From Candidatus Njordarchaeota archaeon (GTDB lineage Archaea > Asgardarchaeota > Njordarchaeia > Njordarchaeales > Njordarchaeaceae), in assembly GCA_029856615.1 (NCBI GenBank), contig JAHKLF010000033.1, forward strand, positions 1 to 10,247: 10,247 nucleotides of DNA, in the 5' to 3' direction. The notes beneath the pieces are model-generated. The model saw only the letters and a program-made list of their open reading frames with translations, made no database searches and was not told where the DNA came from. The translations under genes and the position numbers were made by a program. Position 1 is the first letter of the stretch, and every line of letters begins with the position of its first letter. Positions 1 to 6,684 of this stretch are shown here, one piece after another.

Positions 1-184
1 CTATTAAATATAATATTTTACATTTTATAATTTTTTCTTAAAAAACAGCGTTATTTGGTTATTTATTGACAAAATCTTTTGATAAATTTTGTTGATGGAA
101 AAACTTTAATCACGTTCTCCTATTTGGCATTTTTTAGCATTATTAACCAGTAATTATCTTATAATATATAGAGTTACATGAAGT

Positions 185-203
185 GGAAGAAAAATTTTTA
201 AAG
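185..203 (+). promoter_or_regulatory. Probable promoter (BRE plus TATA-like A-box) of the permease gene
   Basis: A purine-rich GGAAGAAAAA run is followed by an ATTTTTAAAG A-box centred near 198. Archaeal spacing of about 25 bases puts transcription start near 223. That gives a leader of about 65 bases to the preferred start at 289, or a leaderless mRNA if the TTG at 223 is used. The whole 1-222 stretch is very AT-rich, so the call rests on position as well as on the motif. Confidence 0.4.
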
Positions 204-288
204 TTATTTTACGTAGTGTATATTGAACTATTTTTCAAAATCTTTCGAATTTTTCGTTCGAAATAATAAATATTTTAAGGTTATGCTC

Positions 289-1890
289 ATGGGAGAAGAA
301 GTAGGAGAAGTTGTATTCGTAAGAAGGGCTTCCGGTCTTGTAAGAGAAGTCGGCCCATTTAGCGCATTATCGATAGTTCTTTGTCACGTCATAGGTGGAG
401 GAATCAACTTCTTCTCGGTGCAAGCCTCCGTATACTACCCAGGTGCAAATGTCCCATTAGCATTCGTAATTGCAGGAATACCAACAATTCTCCTAGGACT
501 AACGATCGCATTAATGGCCATCGCGATGCCAAGAGCTGGTGGGGACTACATTTACATTACGAGAGTCCTAGATCCAACCATAGGGTTCCTCGCATCATGG
601 TGTTTCTGGTACACAGAAGCTGTTTCGTACGGCATAATTGCAGCTGTAGACGTGCAATTCTGGGGACTATCCGTATGGACTGCTGGTTTAGCTTTAGGTG
701 ATAAGGGGCTTCAAAATGTAGGGCTTTGGCTGATGTCCGATCCAGTTGCATGGTTGGCTATAGGATTCGTCTTGGTTACAATATTCTTAATAGTTGGTCT
801 CCTAGGTCTGAGATTGTATGCGTTGATCATGAACATTCTTCTAATCATACCAGTAATTGGAAGCTTTCTAACTCTTGGGGCGTTCGCATCCGGAATGGGT
901 GTTGCTAAGGCTAAATGGGAGAGTCTCTTCGGAGCCGGATCTTGGGACGCAGTCTTTGAAGTCGCTGAGAAGTACGGTTGGAGCGTAGAGGAATACGGGA
1001 TTGGTAAGAGCTTCGTGGCAACAATGCAAGCGACTGTTCCAGCGACATGGGCATACATTGGCTTCACGGCAACTGCTTTTGTGGGCAGTGAAGTAAGAGA
1101 TCCGAGTAAGAGCTTTATGATAGGAGTATTCATTGGAACCATTATTATTGCCGCCTATTATGTTGTAGTAAGCTGGGCGGTATATGCTGCTTATGGAAAC
1201 TTTGTCAGTGCTTACACATTTGTAACATTAAACGCGGATGCTGCTGCCGAGTTAGCTAGTCGATATGGAATGACGGCACTTCCCTCTGGAATGCTACCCT
1301 TCTTCGCAGCTGTTCTTGTTCACGAGATGGGAGCAGTTGCTTTCTTTATTGCAATTACTGGAGCCATTTGGCTGATGAACGATATTCCAGCATTCCTATT
1401 AGTATGTAGCAGAACAGTATTCGCATGGGCTTTCGATAGATTCTTCCCAGAGATCTTCGCAGCTGTTAATAGATACCATAGCCCTTATATAGCTGTAATC
1501 TTCACAAGCATTGTTGGTTACATTAGCGTAGTTGGTACTGTACTTAATGTCCAAGCAATGTTAGTAGATACTACTGTCCTGGCGATATTCCGTTATCTCT
1601 TCGTTGCGCTAACCGCGATAATGTTCCCATTCAGACGACCAGACATATACGAAAAGGGTCTTAAGCTTGAGATTGCAGGTATTCCAATAGTAACTATTAT
1701 TGGTTGGATCGCATTTACTTGGTGGACCTACATATTCTGGTTTACATCTACGACTCTAGATCCCCTAGGTATTTTAGTATACATGGTCTGGGAAGGCATA
1801 GGAATGATCATCTTCGCTGGTTACTACGTATACAACATTAGAAGAGGAATTGATGTCTCAACAATTTACAAGGAAATTCCACCAGCCTAA
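289..1890 (+). CDS. APC-superfamily amino acid/polyamine permease
   Basis: Predicted 12-13-helix integral membrane transporter of the amino acid-polyamine-organocation family (AA_permease_2 type), importing an amino acid or amine by ion symport or exchange. The substrate cannot be told. Hydrophobic helices fill most of the protein. Family-like segments are ASGLVREVGPFSAL before the first helix, GGGINFFSVQAS in the first (broken) helix, MPRAGGDYIYITRVL after the second, and the late cytoplasmic loop SRTVFAWAFDRFFPE followed by NRYHSPYIAVIF. The open frame extends up to a TTG at 223, but I prefer the ATG at 289. The 66 bases 223-288 are only 15/66 G+C and encode an atypical F/N/K-rich stretch, whereas 289-354 is 31/66 G+C and begins the expected MGEEVGEVVFVRRASGLV. 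An AAGG at 277-280 lies 8 bases ahead of 289. The ATG at 283 is a further option. The gene is monocistronic here, and its body is GC-richer than the rest of the window. Confidence 0.9.
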   Translation: MGEEVGEVVFVRRASGLVREVGPFSALSIVLCHVIGGGINFFSVQASVYYPGANVPLAFVIAGIPTILLGLTIALMAIAMPRAGGDYIYITRVLDPTIGFLASWCFWYTEAVSYGIIAAVDVQFWGLSVWTAGLALGDKGLQNVGLWLMSDPVAWLAIGFVLVTIFLIVGLLGLRLYALIMNILLIIPVIGSFLTLGAFASGMGVAKAKWESLFGAGSWDAVFEVAEKYGWSVEEYGIGKSFVATMQATVPATWAYIGFTATAFVGSEVRDPSKSFMIGVFIGTIIIAAYYVVVSWAVYAAYGNFVSAYTFVTLNADAAAELASRYGMTALPSGMLPFFAAVLVHEMGAVAFFIAITGAIWLMNDIPAFLLVCSRTVFAWAFDRFFPEIFAAVNRYHSPYIAVIFTSIVGYISVVGTVLNVQAMLVDTTVLAIFRYLFVALTAIMFPFRRPDIYEKGLKLEIAGIPIVTIIGWIAFTWWTYIFWFTSTTLDPLGILVYMVWEGIGMIIFAGYYVYNIRRGIDVSTIYKEIPPA

Positions 1891-1900
1891 ATTCTTCCAA

Positions 1901-1930
1901 TTTTTGTCTTTTTATTTCCTTCTTTTTCTT
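1901..1930 (+). terminator. T-rich terminator-like tract after the permease gene
   Basis: About 10 bases past the permease stop the plus strand runs TTTTTGTCTTTTTATTTCC and then TTCTTTTTCTT. Clusters of T runs of five or more on the coding strand are the usual archaeal intrinsic termination signal. No stem-loop is needed or seen. The rest of the gap up to 2034 holds only an isolated TATA-like string (1966-1975) and no gene. Confidence 0.45.
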
Positions 1931-2034
1931 AGGAGCGAAGTTCTTTTGGATATTCTTCATTTAAGTATATAAAATGAGATATTTCCGAGGATATGCTTAA
2001 AGCGATGAATTTTTAGAATAATCTAAATGATATA

Positions 2035-2802
2035 CTAACTATCCGTTTCAACTGATTCTAATTTACCTTTTTTCTTTAAATGGTCTTCAAAGTAGTCCAA
2101 GAGCCTATTTATAAACTTATAATTAGTCACGTAGGAGTCTTCTTGATTCTCTAATTCCTTATGTTTAAGCCAAAAATGCCACTTATAGAACAAGTATACA
2201 GAACCTACTATCGTCACTAAACCATCATTCACTTCTTTTATCACAGCAGTTGGTCTTGGTCTTCCATTCTTAGTTGCGGCTCCAATTATATGCCATTCTT
2301 TTGGGTCCTCGATTTCTATAATATAAGGATAGTTTTTATCCTTAGGTCCTCCCTCGGCTACGGCTTTTAGTCCTGTATTTACTGGATGATCTGATATGAA
2401 ATTTTTCAAGATCTTATAGCGTTCATCTGTTTCCTCTAACTCTGGAGGAATATCAGCATAGAACGCCCAGCTATCTACTGTTTCTCCAGTGAACCTTGCT
2501 CCGAATTTTTCCAATAGAGGATTTATTATATCAACTTTTCCAATAGGACGTGAGACTAGAAGGATCCCTCCTTCCTTCACCCATTCACATATAGCTTTTA
2601 TTTCGTGATCAAGAACTTCATATCCTGGCGATAATATGAATAACATTTCAATACCTTCTAGATCTTCTTTTACATAACTGAATTTTATTGGGAATATATC
2701 ATATTTACGCTCAGTAGCAAGCCATTCGGCGAAATCGATTAATTCTGTTATGCCGCTGACGAGTGCTTTAAAATGCCAGAAGTCCAAAGCTACGGTGATC
2801 AT
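2035..2802 (-). CDS. Class I glutamine-amidotransferase-like (DUF4350/ThuA-like) protein, function unknown
   Basis: Soluble 255-aa protein with no signal peptide or membrane helix. Its central part follows the Rossmann-like GATase pattern found in DUF4350 and ThuA-like proteins: a strand MLFILSPGYEV (53-63), a helix containing HEIKAICEWVKEGG, a strand ILLVSRPIG (80-88), then NPLLEKFGARF (94-104), which resembles the 'LL..FG..' turn of these families. Later come SDHPVNTGLKAV (137-148) and a closing strand GLVTIVGSVYLFY. No Cys sits at the nucleophile-elbow position, so glutaminase activity is unlikely; a binding or structural role is an inference. It is translated from an ATG that overlaps the upstream gene's stop by 4 bases (ATGA), with a strong GAGGAGG site 7 bases before it, so the two products are made together. 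Family-level assignment is moderate and the biological function is not known. Confidence 0.6.
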   Translation of the reverse strand: MITVALDFWHFKALVSGITELIDFAEWLATERKYDIFPIKFSYVKEDLEGIEMLFILSPGYEVLDHEIKAICEWVKEGGILLVSRPIGKVDIINPLLEKFGARFTGETVDSWAFYADIPPELEETDERYKILKNFISDHPVNTGLKAVAEGGPKDKNYPYIIEIEDPKEWHIIGAATKNGRPRPTAVIKEVNDGLVTIVGSVYLFYKWHFWLKHKELENQEDSYVTNYKFINRLLDYFEDHLKKKGKLESVETDS

Positions 2803-3464
2803 TTTCTTTCCTCCTCGGGAATAGGTATGTCGGGTTCAACGACCCAGTATTTTCCTAAAAGCCAAGGTCTTCTCACTATTCTTATTCCTTCATAATCCAG
2901 ATGCCAGAGTTTAAATCTGAGTTTTTTCGGATGCTTTTTGTCTATAAGAGCATTTTCAATTAGCTTATTTATCAGTCCCTGGTTTAACTCACGCAATTTT
3001 TCATAACTTCTTATTAAGCCTCGTGCCTTTCTTTCTTTCATTATCTGAAGTTCTGTTCTAGCATAATAATCAACTATAAGGTACGCATTAGGTATAATTA
3101 CGATCGCAACTAAGAGTATTGGATACCAAAGAGCAATGGATGCGAATATGGGATTTCCGGTTATAAGCGTTAGAATCACTAAAGCTATTATTAAAAGAAC
3201 AGCTGTAACAGCTGCCATCTTAAGGATAAGCGCCATTCTAACGTATCTTATAAACTTTTTATTCGAGGATACCGCCGAGGATATTCTGGAAGCCTCTCTG
3301 CGAAGAATCCTTAATTCCTCTCTGAGACCCTTTACTCCCGTTTTTATTAGCATTCTTTCTAATGCTTGAGGATTAGTAACTTTCATGTCCCTAAACATAT
3401 CGATCTTGATGATTACATCTAATAATAAATCGTAATTGATTCTATCTTTACTTTTTTTGAACAA
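2799..3464 (-). CDS. Two-helix membrane protein with flanking coiled-coil segments, function unknown
   Basis: I do not recognise this 221-aa protein. It has an N-terminal charged helical region (about 10-70, rich in R/E/L, coiled-coil-like), two hydrophobic helices at about 76-102 and 107-132 separated by a short TGNPIF turn, then a second charged helical stretch (136-172) and a basic C-terminal part ending in acidic PEEERK. The hairpin topology suggests that both ends lie on the same, probably cytoplasmic, side. The start is a TTG at 3464-3462, supported by AGAGGGG nine bases upstream and by an A-box around 3517-3528. It is the first gene of a two-gene unit and overlaps the GATase-like gene by ATGA, so the two products may form a membrane-anchored complex. 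That is an inference from gene layout only. Confidence 0.65.
   Translation of the reverse strand: MFKKSKDRINYDLLLDVIIKIDMFRDMKVTNPQALERMLIKTGVKGLREELRILRREASRISSAVSSNKKFIRYVRMALILKMAAVTAVLLIIALVILTLITGNPIFASIALWYPILLVAIVIIPNAYLIVDYYARTELQIMKERKARGLIRSYEKLRELNQGLINKLIENALIDKKHPKKLRFKLWHLDYEGIRIVRRPWLLGKYWVVEPDIPIPEEERK
2810..2816 (-). promoter_or_regulatory. Strong Shine-Dalgarno site for the GATase-like gene
   Basis: GAGGAGG (minus strand) lies inside the end of the upstream reading frame, seven bases before the ATG at 2802. It fixes that start and supports coupled translation across the ATGA overlap. Confidence 0.7.
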
Positions 3465-3471
3465 AATTTTG

Positions 3472-3478
3472 AGCCCCT
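3472..3478 (-). promoter_or_regulatory. Shine-Dalgarno site deciding the TTG start of the membrane-protein gene
   Basis: The minus strand reads AGAGGGGCTCAAAATT and then TTG. The G run ends nine bases before the TTG, which makes the unusual start codon credible. Confidence 0.55.
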
Positions 3479-3516
3479 CTGTGAGCTGATAATTCTAATT
3501 AGTTGAAAGAAAATAT

Positions 3517-3528
3517 AGTTTAAAAATT
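3517..3528 (-). promoter_or_regulatory. Probable promoter A-box of the membrane/GATase-like gene pair
   Basis: The minus strand reads AATTTTTAAACT, a TATA-like A-box. Start of transcription would fall near 3497, giving a leader of about 33 bases to the TTG at 3464. A second AT-only string, GCTATATAAATT, at 3555-3566 could serve either strand. The 3465-3637 gap otherwise shows no gene. Confidence 0.35.
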
Positions 3529-3637
3529 AAGTCTGGAGAAGATAATAGGATAATGCTATATAAATTAATATCTCTGCATCATAAAGAAGTATCATGGCGA
3601 AGAAATTTTAAACAAGTTAATAATCATTTTCTACAAG

Positions 3638-4576
3638 CTAGAGAGTGAGAGGAATAGTATGGGTTTCCTCACCATCAAAGATTTCTAGAATAGGTTTATC
3701 ATCCTGGCATCTGAGGGAAATTTCTAGAGCATTTAGCGTTATAGAGCGCTTAATGATATAATCTAAAGACTTTAATGATGCTCCATGTATTTTTTTCCAC
3801 ACATCTCTAACTAATTCGTATGCTTTATAAATGAGTTTTGACGTTATGTTCTCAATGAGCAATGCATCCAGTGGAAGCTTATGAATGCTTGGAGACGACA
3901 CTTTTAGTTTCTTACGTACCTTGCTTTGAATTAATAGTGCCTTCTTCTTGTGTATCATAAAAACCTTGTAAGTTGCAACTAAATCCTTATCCCCTAATTT
4001 TTCTAGCGTTTTTAATATCTCTTTATCATTCAGCGGGAATTTTTTTGTTTCGTGATGTATTAAAGCACGTAATGAATGTCTCGCTGAATGATATGCATGT
4101 CTTATAGCTTCAGCATGTATCTGACTCAAATATTTCTCGATAGCGAGGGATATAGCGGTAAATGAACTGCATAAAGAGTAATTTATTGCTAATGTTCCAT
4201 AACCATACGGTTTTTTCTTTAAGTCGCTTAAATAATTTCCCCCGAGGATATATTGACAAGAATGTGCAACCAAAATAGCTATGGGAATACCCTCGAAGTA
4301 GAATTCTCTAAATAATCGTTCGGGATAAATAGCAAATGAAAAATGCAGTTTTGTTCGTTCCCAGCAAAGAGTCTTCAATTTAAATATTGCCAAGTATAGA
4401 TCTCTCACAACTTCTTTTGTAATCACACATACGTTTATATCACTTAAATTAGGGACGTATTCCTCAGGAAAACATATAGAGCCAAAAAATGCAGAGGCTA
4501 CTACATTATCGCCTAATACTCTTTGGATAGCGCTTATAACTACTCTAACTAGTTTTTCTAGTCTTATTCTTTTCAT
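3638..4576 (-). CDS. Nucleotidyltransferase-fold protein with helical C-terminal half; active site partly degenerate
   Basis: 312-aa soluble protein. Residues 12-60 look like the polymerase-beta-type nucleotidyltransferase core: a helix, then strand ASAFFGSI with Gly32-Ser33, a loop, and SDINVCVI with Ser45-Asp46-Ile47-Asn48. In active enzymes this is GS...(S)D-x-D. Here the second acid is Asn48, and no clear third Asp is seen in the later strand (LHFSFAIYP, 77-85), so catalysis is doubtful. Residues 130-225 are mostly helical and basic, with R170-ALIH-H175, a spacing compatible with HEPN-type RX4-6H but possibly chance. The last 30 residues look like a small beta unit (PILEIFDGEETHTIPL). The ATG start lies 6 bases after the stop of the DUF2099 gene, and GAGTG is close upstream, so it is the last gene of the five-gene block. 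A nucleotide-binding regulator or an aminoglycoside-transferase-like enzyme are alternatives. Confidence 0.55.
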   Translation of the reverse strand: MKRIRLEKLVRVVISAIQRVLGDNVVASAFFGSICFPEEYVPNLSDINVCVITKEVVRDLYLAIFKLKTLCWERTKLHFSFAIYPERLFREFYFEGIPIAILVAHSCQYILGGNYLSDLKKKPYGYGTLAINYSLCSSFTAISLAIEKYLSQIHAEAIRHAYHSARHSLRALIHHETKKFPLNDKEILKTLEKLGDKDLVATYKVFMIHKKKALLIQSKVRKKLKVSSPSIHKLPLDALLIENITSKLIYKAYELVRDVWKKIHGASLKSLDYIIKRSITLNALEISLRCQDDKPILEIFDGEETHTIPLTL

Positions 4577-4582
4577 TATTTT

Positions 4583-5461
4583 TCACTCTTGAAGCTTAGG
4601 TTGTTTTTCGCTAATGATATAAGGAAGTTTTACACGCGATATTAACAAAGTATCACTGATTTCTTCTAAATAGGAGAGAATGACTTTTTTACCTCTATTA
4701 GTCAACGCGAAGACGGGAATTCTTATGCCTAATTGTAACACTGCTTTTTGCCCTATGATTTCCCGAATTATTTTTGAAGCACTTGCCCATACTAAGTCAC
4801 TTTTTTGGATGTGGATTATATCTTTCTCAGTAACGCATGTATTGCAGACCGAGAAGATCGTAATTTCTACATTTTCTTTCTCCATCTTTCTTATTTTGCT
4901 TATACATGATGCATTAAACCCAGCGATTGTGACAGCGATTTTCCTAAATCCCATTGTTATTGCTCTCTTTACTCCTCCTAACTGATCTATTGAGGCATTT
5001 TCCTCGTCTAACACATAACCATTGTTATTTCTTATGTATTGAATGATTTGGGGTATAGGACTAGTTTCAATGATGCCTGTTAACCTAGCTCCTATTGCTT
5101 GTGCTAAATCTGGATTACTTGTAATTACTGTTCCCGCTCCATCACATACGAGTACTGCGCAATCAAATATACCTTTTCTTAAGCAGCATTTTATCATCTC
5201 AGAAGCTCCATAAGGAACGACTAAGGAGCAATCGAATTTGCGTTGTGATGTAGCTATACCAAATTTCTCGATTTTGAATCGCATAATTCGCTCTACCGTT
5301 TCTTTAGTGATATTTTTAACATTGTATAATTTTTCCATTAAAGGGCAAGAACATACTAATGGTTCGCTTAATACTTTTACTTCTTTACCTACTATTTCCA
5401 CCTTTGCACCACAACACATAATTACATGCCTAGCCACATGAATCATCTCTTTTGATTTCAT
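4583..5461 (-). CDS. DUF2099 / methanogenesis marker protein 8 family protein
   Basis: 292-aa soluble protein that I recognise as the family annotated DUF2099 or 'methanogenesis marker protein 8' (mmp8). The signature block is FDCAVLVCDGAGTVITSNP (99-117), with AIGARLTGIIETSPIPQII just after it (122-140), then IDQLGGVKRAITMGFRKIAVTIAG (in parts, 158-181), SDLVWASASKIIREI (221-235) and IPVFALTNRGK near the end. It carries 12 cysteines (16, 17, 37, 39, 78, 92, 93, 101, 106, 186, 206, 209). Several are family-like in position, so bound metal or an Fe-S cluster is possible but unproven. The biochemical role is not known. Start: ATG at 5461; Met6 (with AAGAG shortly ahead) fits the family's usual N-terminus equally well. 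It is 27 bases after the HAD gene and 6 bases before the nucleotidyltransferase-like gene. No methanogenesis gene is in view. Confidence 0.82.
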   Translation of the reverse strand: MKSKEMIHVARHVIMCCGAKVEIVGKEVKVLSEPLVCSCPLMEKLYNVKNITKETVERIMRFKIEKFGIATSQRKFDCSLVVPYGASEMIKCCLRKGIFDCAVLVCDGAGTVITSNPDLAQAIGARLTGIIETSPIPQIIQYIRNNNGYVLDEENASIDQLGGVKRAITMGFRKIAVTIAGFNASCISKIRKMEKENVEITIFSVCNTCVTEKDIIHIQKSDLVWASASKIIREIIGQKAVLQLGIRIPVFALTNRGKKVILSYLEEISDTLLISRVKLPYIISEKQPKLQE

Positions 5462-5488
5462 AGCATGCCAAGATAATGACTGAATTAC

Positions 5489-6148
5489 TTAAGGGGAGGA
5501 TATTAATCGACTTAAAGTTTCGACATCTAAGTACTCTATTACTTCGCAATCTAATGTCTGTTTCTTCTTGTCATTTCTAAGATATAGTATTGGTTTTACG
5601 CCAGCGGATTTTGCTGCTTTTATATCTAACTCAGTATCTCCGATAAAGATACACTCGTCACATTTAATATTTAGTTTCTTACATATTAAGATTAATCCAT
5701 CTGGATAAGGTTTGGGTCTAATAAAATCATCTCGCGAGACTAAAATATCTACTAAATCGTAAATATTCAGTTTCTTTAAAGCTTCCCTAGCGTATCTCCT
5801 ACAACTCATCGTCCAGATGGCGATTTTTAAGCTCAATGATTTGATAAAAGAGAACAATTCACGACATTTCGGCAATATTTTGGCTGTTCTTAATGCCTGC
5901 ATTTCGTATCTTTCGGCAATTCTGGAGATCTTAATCCATATCTCTCGGATCTTAATTTCATTAGATCCGAATTCGTTATGGAGAATATCGTAAACTTTTT
6001 TAAAGAAAGGTGATGAAATATCATCGATTATAATTCCAAGCGATGTGAGGTAATTTATGATCTCTTCTCGTGCTTTTATGAATAATGAGAAATCTGGGAA
6101 AATCAAAATGCCATCCAGATCAAAGACGATAGCTTTTATCCGCATCAC
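5489..6148 (-). CDS. HAD-superfamily hydrolase (phosphoglycolate phosphatase-like)
   Basis: 219-aa cytosolic phosphatase of the haloacid dehalogenase superfamily with a helical type I cap (about 18-85). Motif I is IVFDLDGIL with nucleophile Asp10 and acid Asp12, but the usual Thr after DxDG is Ile14. Motif II is IWTMS (Thr113). Motif III is RPKPYPDG (Lys146), and motif IV is IGDTELDIKAAKSAG (Asp171, Asp175). All catalytic residues are therefore present. The substrate is probably a small phosphorylated metabolite; nothing fixes which. The frame can begin with GTG at 6148-6146 or the ATG directly after it (6145-6143). The ATG is the likelier start, since the family begins just before the first strand, and a weak GGGT lies ahead. 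It is the third gene of the minus-strand block, 40 bases after the 143-aa gene and 27 bases before the DUF2099 gene. Confidence 0.88.
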   Translation of the reverse strand: MMRIKAIVFDLDGILIFPDFSLFIKAREEIINYLTSLGIIIDDISSPFFKKVYDILHNEFGSNEIKIREIWIKISRIAERYEMQALRTAKILPKCRELFSFIKSLSLKIAIWTMSCRRYAREALKKLNIYDLVDILVSRDDFIRPKPYPDGLILICKKLNIKCDECIFIGDTELDIKAAKSAGVKPILYLRNDKKKQTLDCEVIEYLDVETLSRLISSP

Positions 6149-6188
6149 GAAAACCCAATTTTAGATGCTAATTAACTCAAATGATATT

Positions 6189-6620
6189 CTAAAATAAGGG
6201 GATAAGCGTTTTATTCCATCTAACGTTAAATCTCATAAGGGTATTAAAATCATTATGGAGGCCAATTATATATTCGTCCTCCTCTATTCTTAAACTTGCA
6301 GTTTCAAAACTTGTCTTCGCTATATGCCTTATACAATCGATAATTTCTATTGTGTCCCTGAAATGTGAGATTCTTCGAAAAGAATATTGCACGAATAATG
6401 CAAACTCATCTATTGGAGTCAGTATTCCAAAGTACCTTTCATGGTTCATAAGTACTGAGTAAAAATCCTCTAAGCTAATAATTGGAAGATCCATTCGATG
6501 AACATGAATGGAAGCTAGAGCACCGTTCGGTGAATCAATGAATACATGATCTCCATAATAGATTATATATCTTCCATCTCGAAGGAGATAAACAGCTATT
6601 TCTGCAAGATAATTCTTCAT
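6189..6620 (-). CDS. Small protein with JAMM/MPN-like metal-site pattern (tentative)
   Basis: I do not recognise this 143-aa soluble protein as an annotated family. Residues 39-52 read H-V-H, seven residues, S, two residues, D (His39, His41, Ser49, Asp52). This is the spacing of the JAMM zinc site H-[ST]-H-x7-S-x2-D, with Val in place of Ser/Thr. The order of parts also fits a small JAB/MPN fold: strands (6-28), the motif strand ALASIHVHR, helix LEDFYSVLMNHERY (50-63), then strand FGILTP and FALFVQYSFR (64-82). The upstream catalytic Glu is less clear: Glu7 is the only acidic candidate in the first strand, and the usual P/E-rich stretch is missing, so it may be inactive or not a protease at all. 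Start: ATG with AAGGGG two bases ahead (6623-6628). It is second in the block, 64 bases after the creatininase-like gene. Confidence 0.6.
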   Translation of the reverse strand: MKNYLAEIAVYLLRDGRYIIYYGDHVFIDSPNGALASIHVHRMDLPIISLEDFYSVLMNHERYFGILTPIDEFALFVQYSFRRISHFRDTIEIIDCIRHIAKTSFETASLRIEEDEYIIGLHNDFNTLMRFNVRWNKTLIPLF

Positions 6621-6684
6621 TTCCCCTTTTAATATTCTAAGTAACCACGGAATATTTTATTCATTGAATGCGACCTTGCGTTAA

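Noticed and set aside
69..92. Inverted repeat ACAAAAT ... ATTTTGT
   Set aside because: Seven A/T-rich pairs with a 10-base loop in DNA this AT-rich is expected by chance, and no neighbouring feature uses it.
381..701. 106-codon plus-strand frame inside the permease gene
   Set aside because: Out-of-frame shadow of the permease; composition rich in R/S/H with no domain-like pattern.
711..1142. 143-codon open frame on the minus strand within the permease gene
   Set aside because: It lies wholly antisense to a well-supported transporter; its product is a low-complexity mirror of hydrophobic codons with no recognisable motif and no start signal.
3264..3284. Short direct repeat of GAGGATA separated by a few bases
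   Set aside because: It falls inside the membrane-protein gene and encodes a natural I-S-S-A-V-S-S stretch; two copies do not make a repeat array.
3553..3648. 31-codon plus-strand ORF starting MLYKLISLHHKEV
   Set aside because: Its start sits within a TATA-like string, it has no Shine-Dalgarno site, and it runs into the 3' end of the nucleotidyltransferase-like gene; chance is the simplest reading.
3638..4576. Full toxin-antitoxin (MNT/HEPN) call for the nucleotidyltransferase-like gene
   Set aside because: The HEPN-like R-x4-H could be coincidence, the two domains would be fused rather than in separate genes, and the gene sits in a metabolic-looking block rather than as an isolated pair.
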